DNA of 5,423 nt from Bacteroidota bacterium (GTDB lineage Bacteria > Bacteroidota > Bacteroidia > Bacteroidales > Prolixibacteraceae): assembly GCA_030695265.1 (NCBI GenBank), contig JAUYTA010000932.1, positions 1-5,423 of the forward strand, in the 5' to 3' direction. Numbering within the stretch: position 1 is the stretch's first letter; every line of letters begins with the position of its first letter. The notes below the pieces were generated by a model. The model ran no database searches. It saw only the letters and a list, made by a program, of their open reading frames with translations, and was not told the origin of the DNA. Below are positions 5,123-5,423 of this stretch, piece by piece. Both the position numbers and the translations under genes were made by a program.

Positions 5123-5423
5123 ATGAATATGTATTTACTCGGATTTGACATCGGCAGTTCATCGGTAAAAGCCTCTTTAATCGATGGACAATCAGGCGAT
5201 TGTTTGTCATCAGCATTTTACCCAAAACAGGAAATGAAGATCACTGCGTTGAAAGCAGGATGGGCAGAACAGGAACCGGAACAATGGTGGGAAAACCTGA
5301 AACTGGCTCTGACAGATGTGCTGACCCAATCGAAAGTTGATCCAAAATCAATCGATTCAATCGGGATCTCCTACCAAATGCACGGGTTGGTGGTGGTCGA
5401 TAAAATCCAGAACGATTTGCGTC
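5123..5423 (+). CDS. xylB: Xylulokinase (FGGY family), 5' part, cut by the window end
   Basis: The frame is open from ATG 5123 to the right edge (100 full codons of an expected ~490). The N-terminus LLGFDIGSSSVKASLID (5-21) is the FGGY phosphate-1 strand-turn with D9. AGWAEQEPEQWWENLKLA (45-62) is the family's first conserved helix region. S83-YQMHG-88 matches the QMHG motif typical of xylulokinases, which lies at the sugar-binding site; glycerol, ribulose and fuculose kinases differ here. The enzyme phosphorylates D-xylulose with ATP to xylulose 5-phosphate in the cytoplasm, the second step of xylose catabolism after xylose isomerase. The catalytic Asp and the ATP-binding domain lie outside the window. 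A second ATG at 5129 is possible. The gene follows a GntR repressor and a promoter with a predicted operator; xylA and a xylose transporter would be expected downstream. Confidence 0.88.
   Translation, partial: MNMYLLGFDIGSSSVKASLIDGQSGDCLSSAFYPKQEMKITALKAGWAEQEPEQWWENLKLALTDVLTQSKVDPKSIDSIGISYQMHGLVVVDKIQNDLR

Noticed and set aside
5040..5225. A 61-codon minus-strand reading frame overlapping the xylB start
   Set aside because: It is antisense to the clear xylB N-terminus and to the repeat tracts; the sequence is low complexity.

Overview
The window reads as Bacteroidota chromosome, probably Bacteroidales/Marinilabiliales-like. The support is: AT-rich intergenic DNA; promoter boxes of the Bacteroidota type (TTTG about 19 bp upstream of TAnnTTTG); almost no Shine-Dalgarno sequences; a GH95-type glycoside hydrolase; and a xylulokinase preceded by a GntR regulator with a sugar-binding-type C-terminal domain. 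The family-level placement is inference.

Layout. Bases 1-401 (+) hold the 3' end of a GH95 family glycosidase gene. It converges, 9 bp apart, on a minus-strand block that runs leftwards from 3757 to 411. In transcription order this block holds a MocR-type GntR/aminotransferase regulator (3757-2285), a GNAT acetyltransferase of about 280 aa joined to it by a 4-bp ATGA overlap (2288-1452), a small GNAT acetyltransferase 9 bp further on (1442-1035), and a nitroreductase gene (983-411). The nitroreductase frame is complete except for one in-frame TAG at codon 36. A 129-bp divergent intergenic region (3758-3886) separates this block from a plus-strand sugar locus: a GntR/PBP1-like repressor (3887-4885), a 237-bp regulatory region, and the first 100 codons of xylulokinase xylB (5123 to the window end).

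How the genes may work together. The same 15-bp sequence (GCATACCAGAACAGA) occurs once upstream of the GntR gene and once just downstream of a good Bacteroidota promoter in front of xylB, and nowhere else that I could see. This suggests that the GntR protein represses itself and the xylose operon through this operator. The minus-strand block looks like an autoregulated MocR cassette whose substrate is unknown. The 237-bp gap also carries two mirrored tracts of 7-bp units (GGNNATT then AATNNCC) and a third 7-bp tract that runs into the xylB start codon. No RNA genes, CRISPR arrays, insertion sequences or clear intrinsic terminators were seen.
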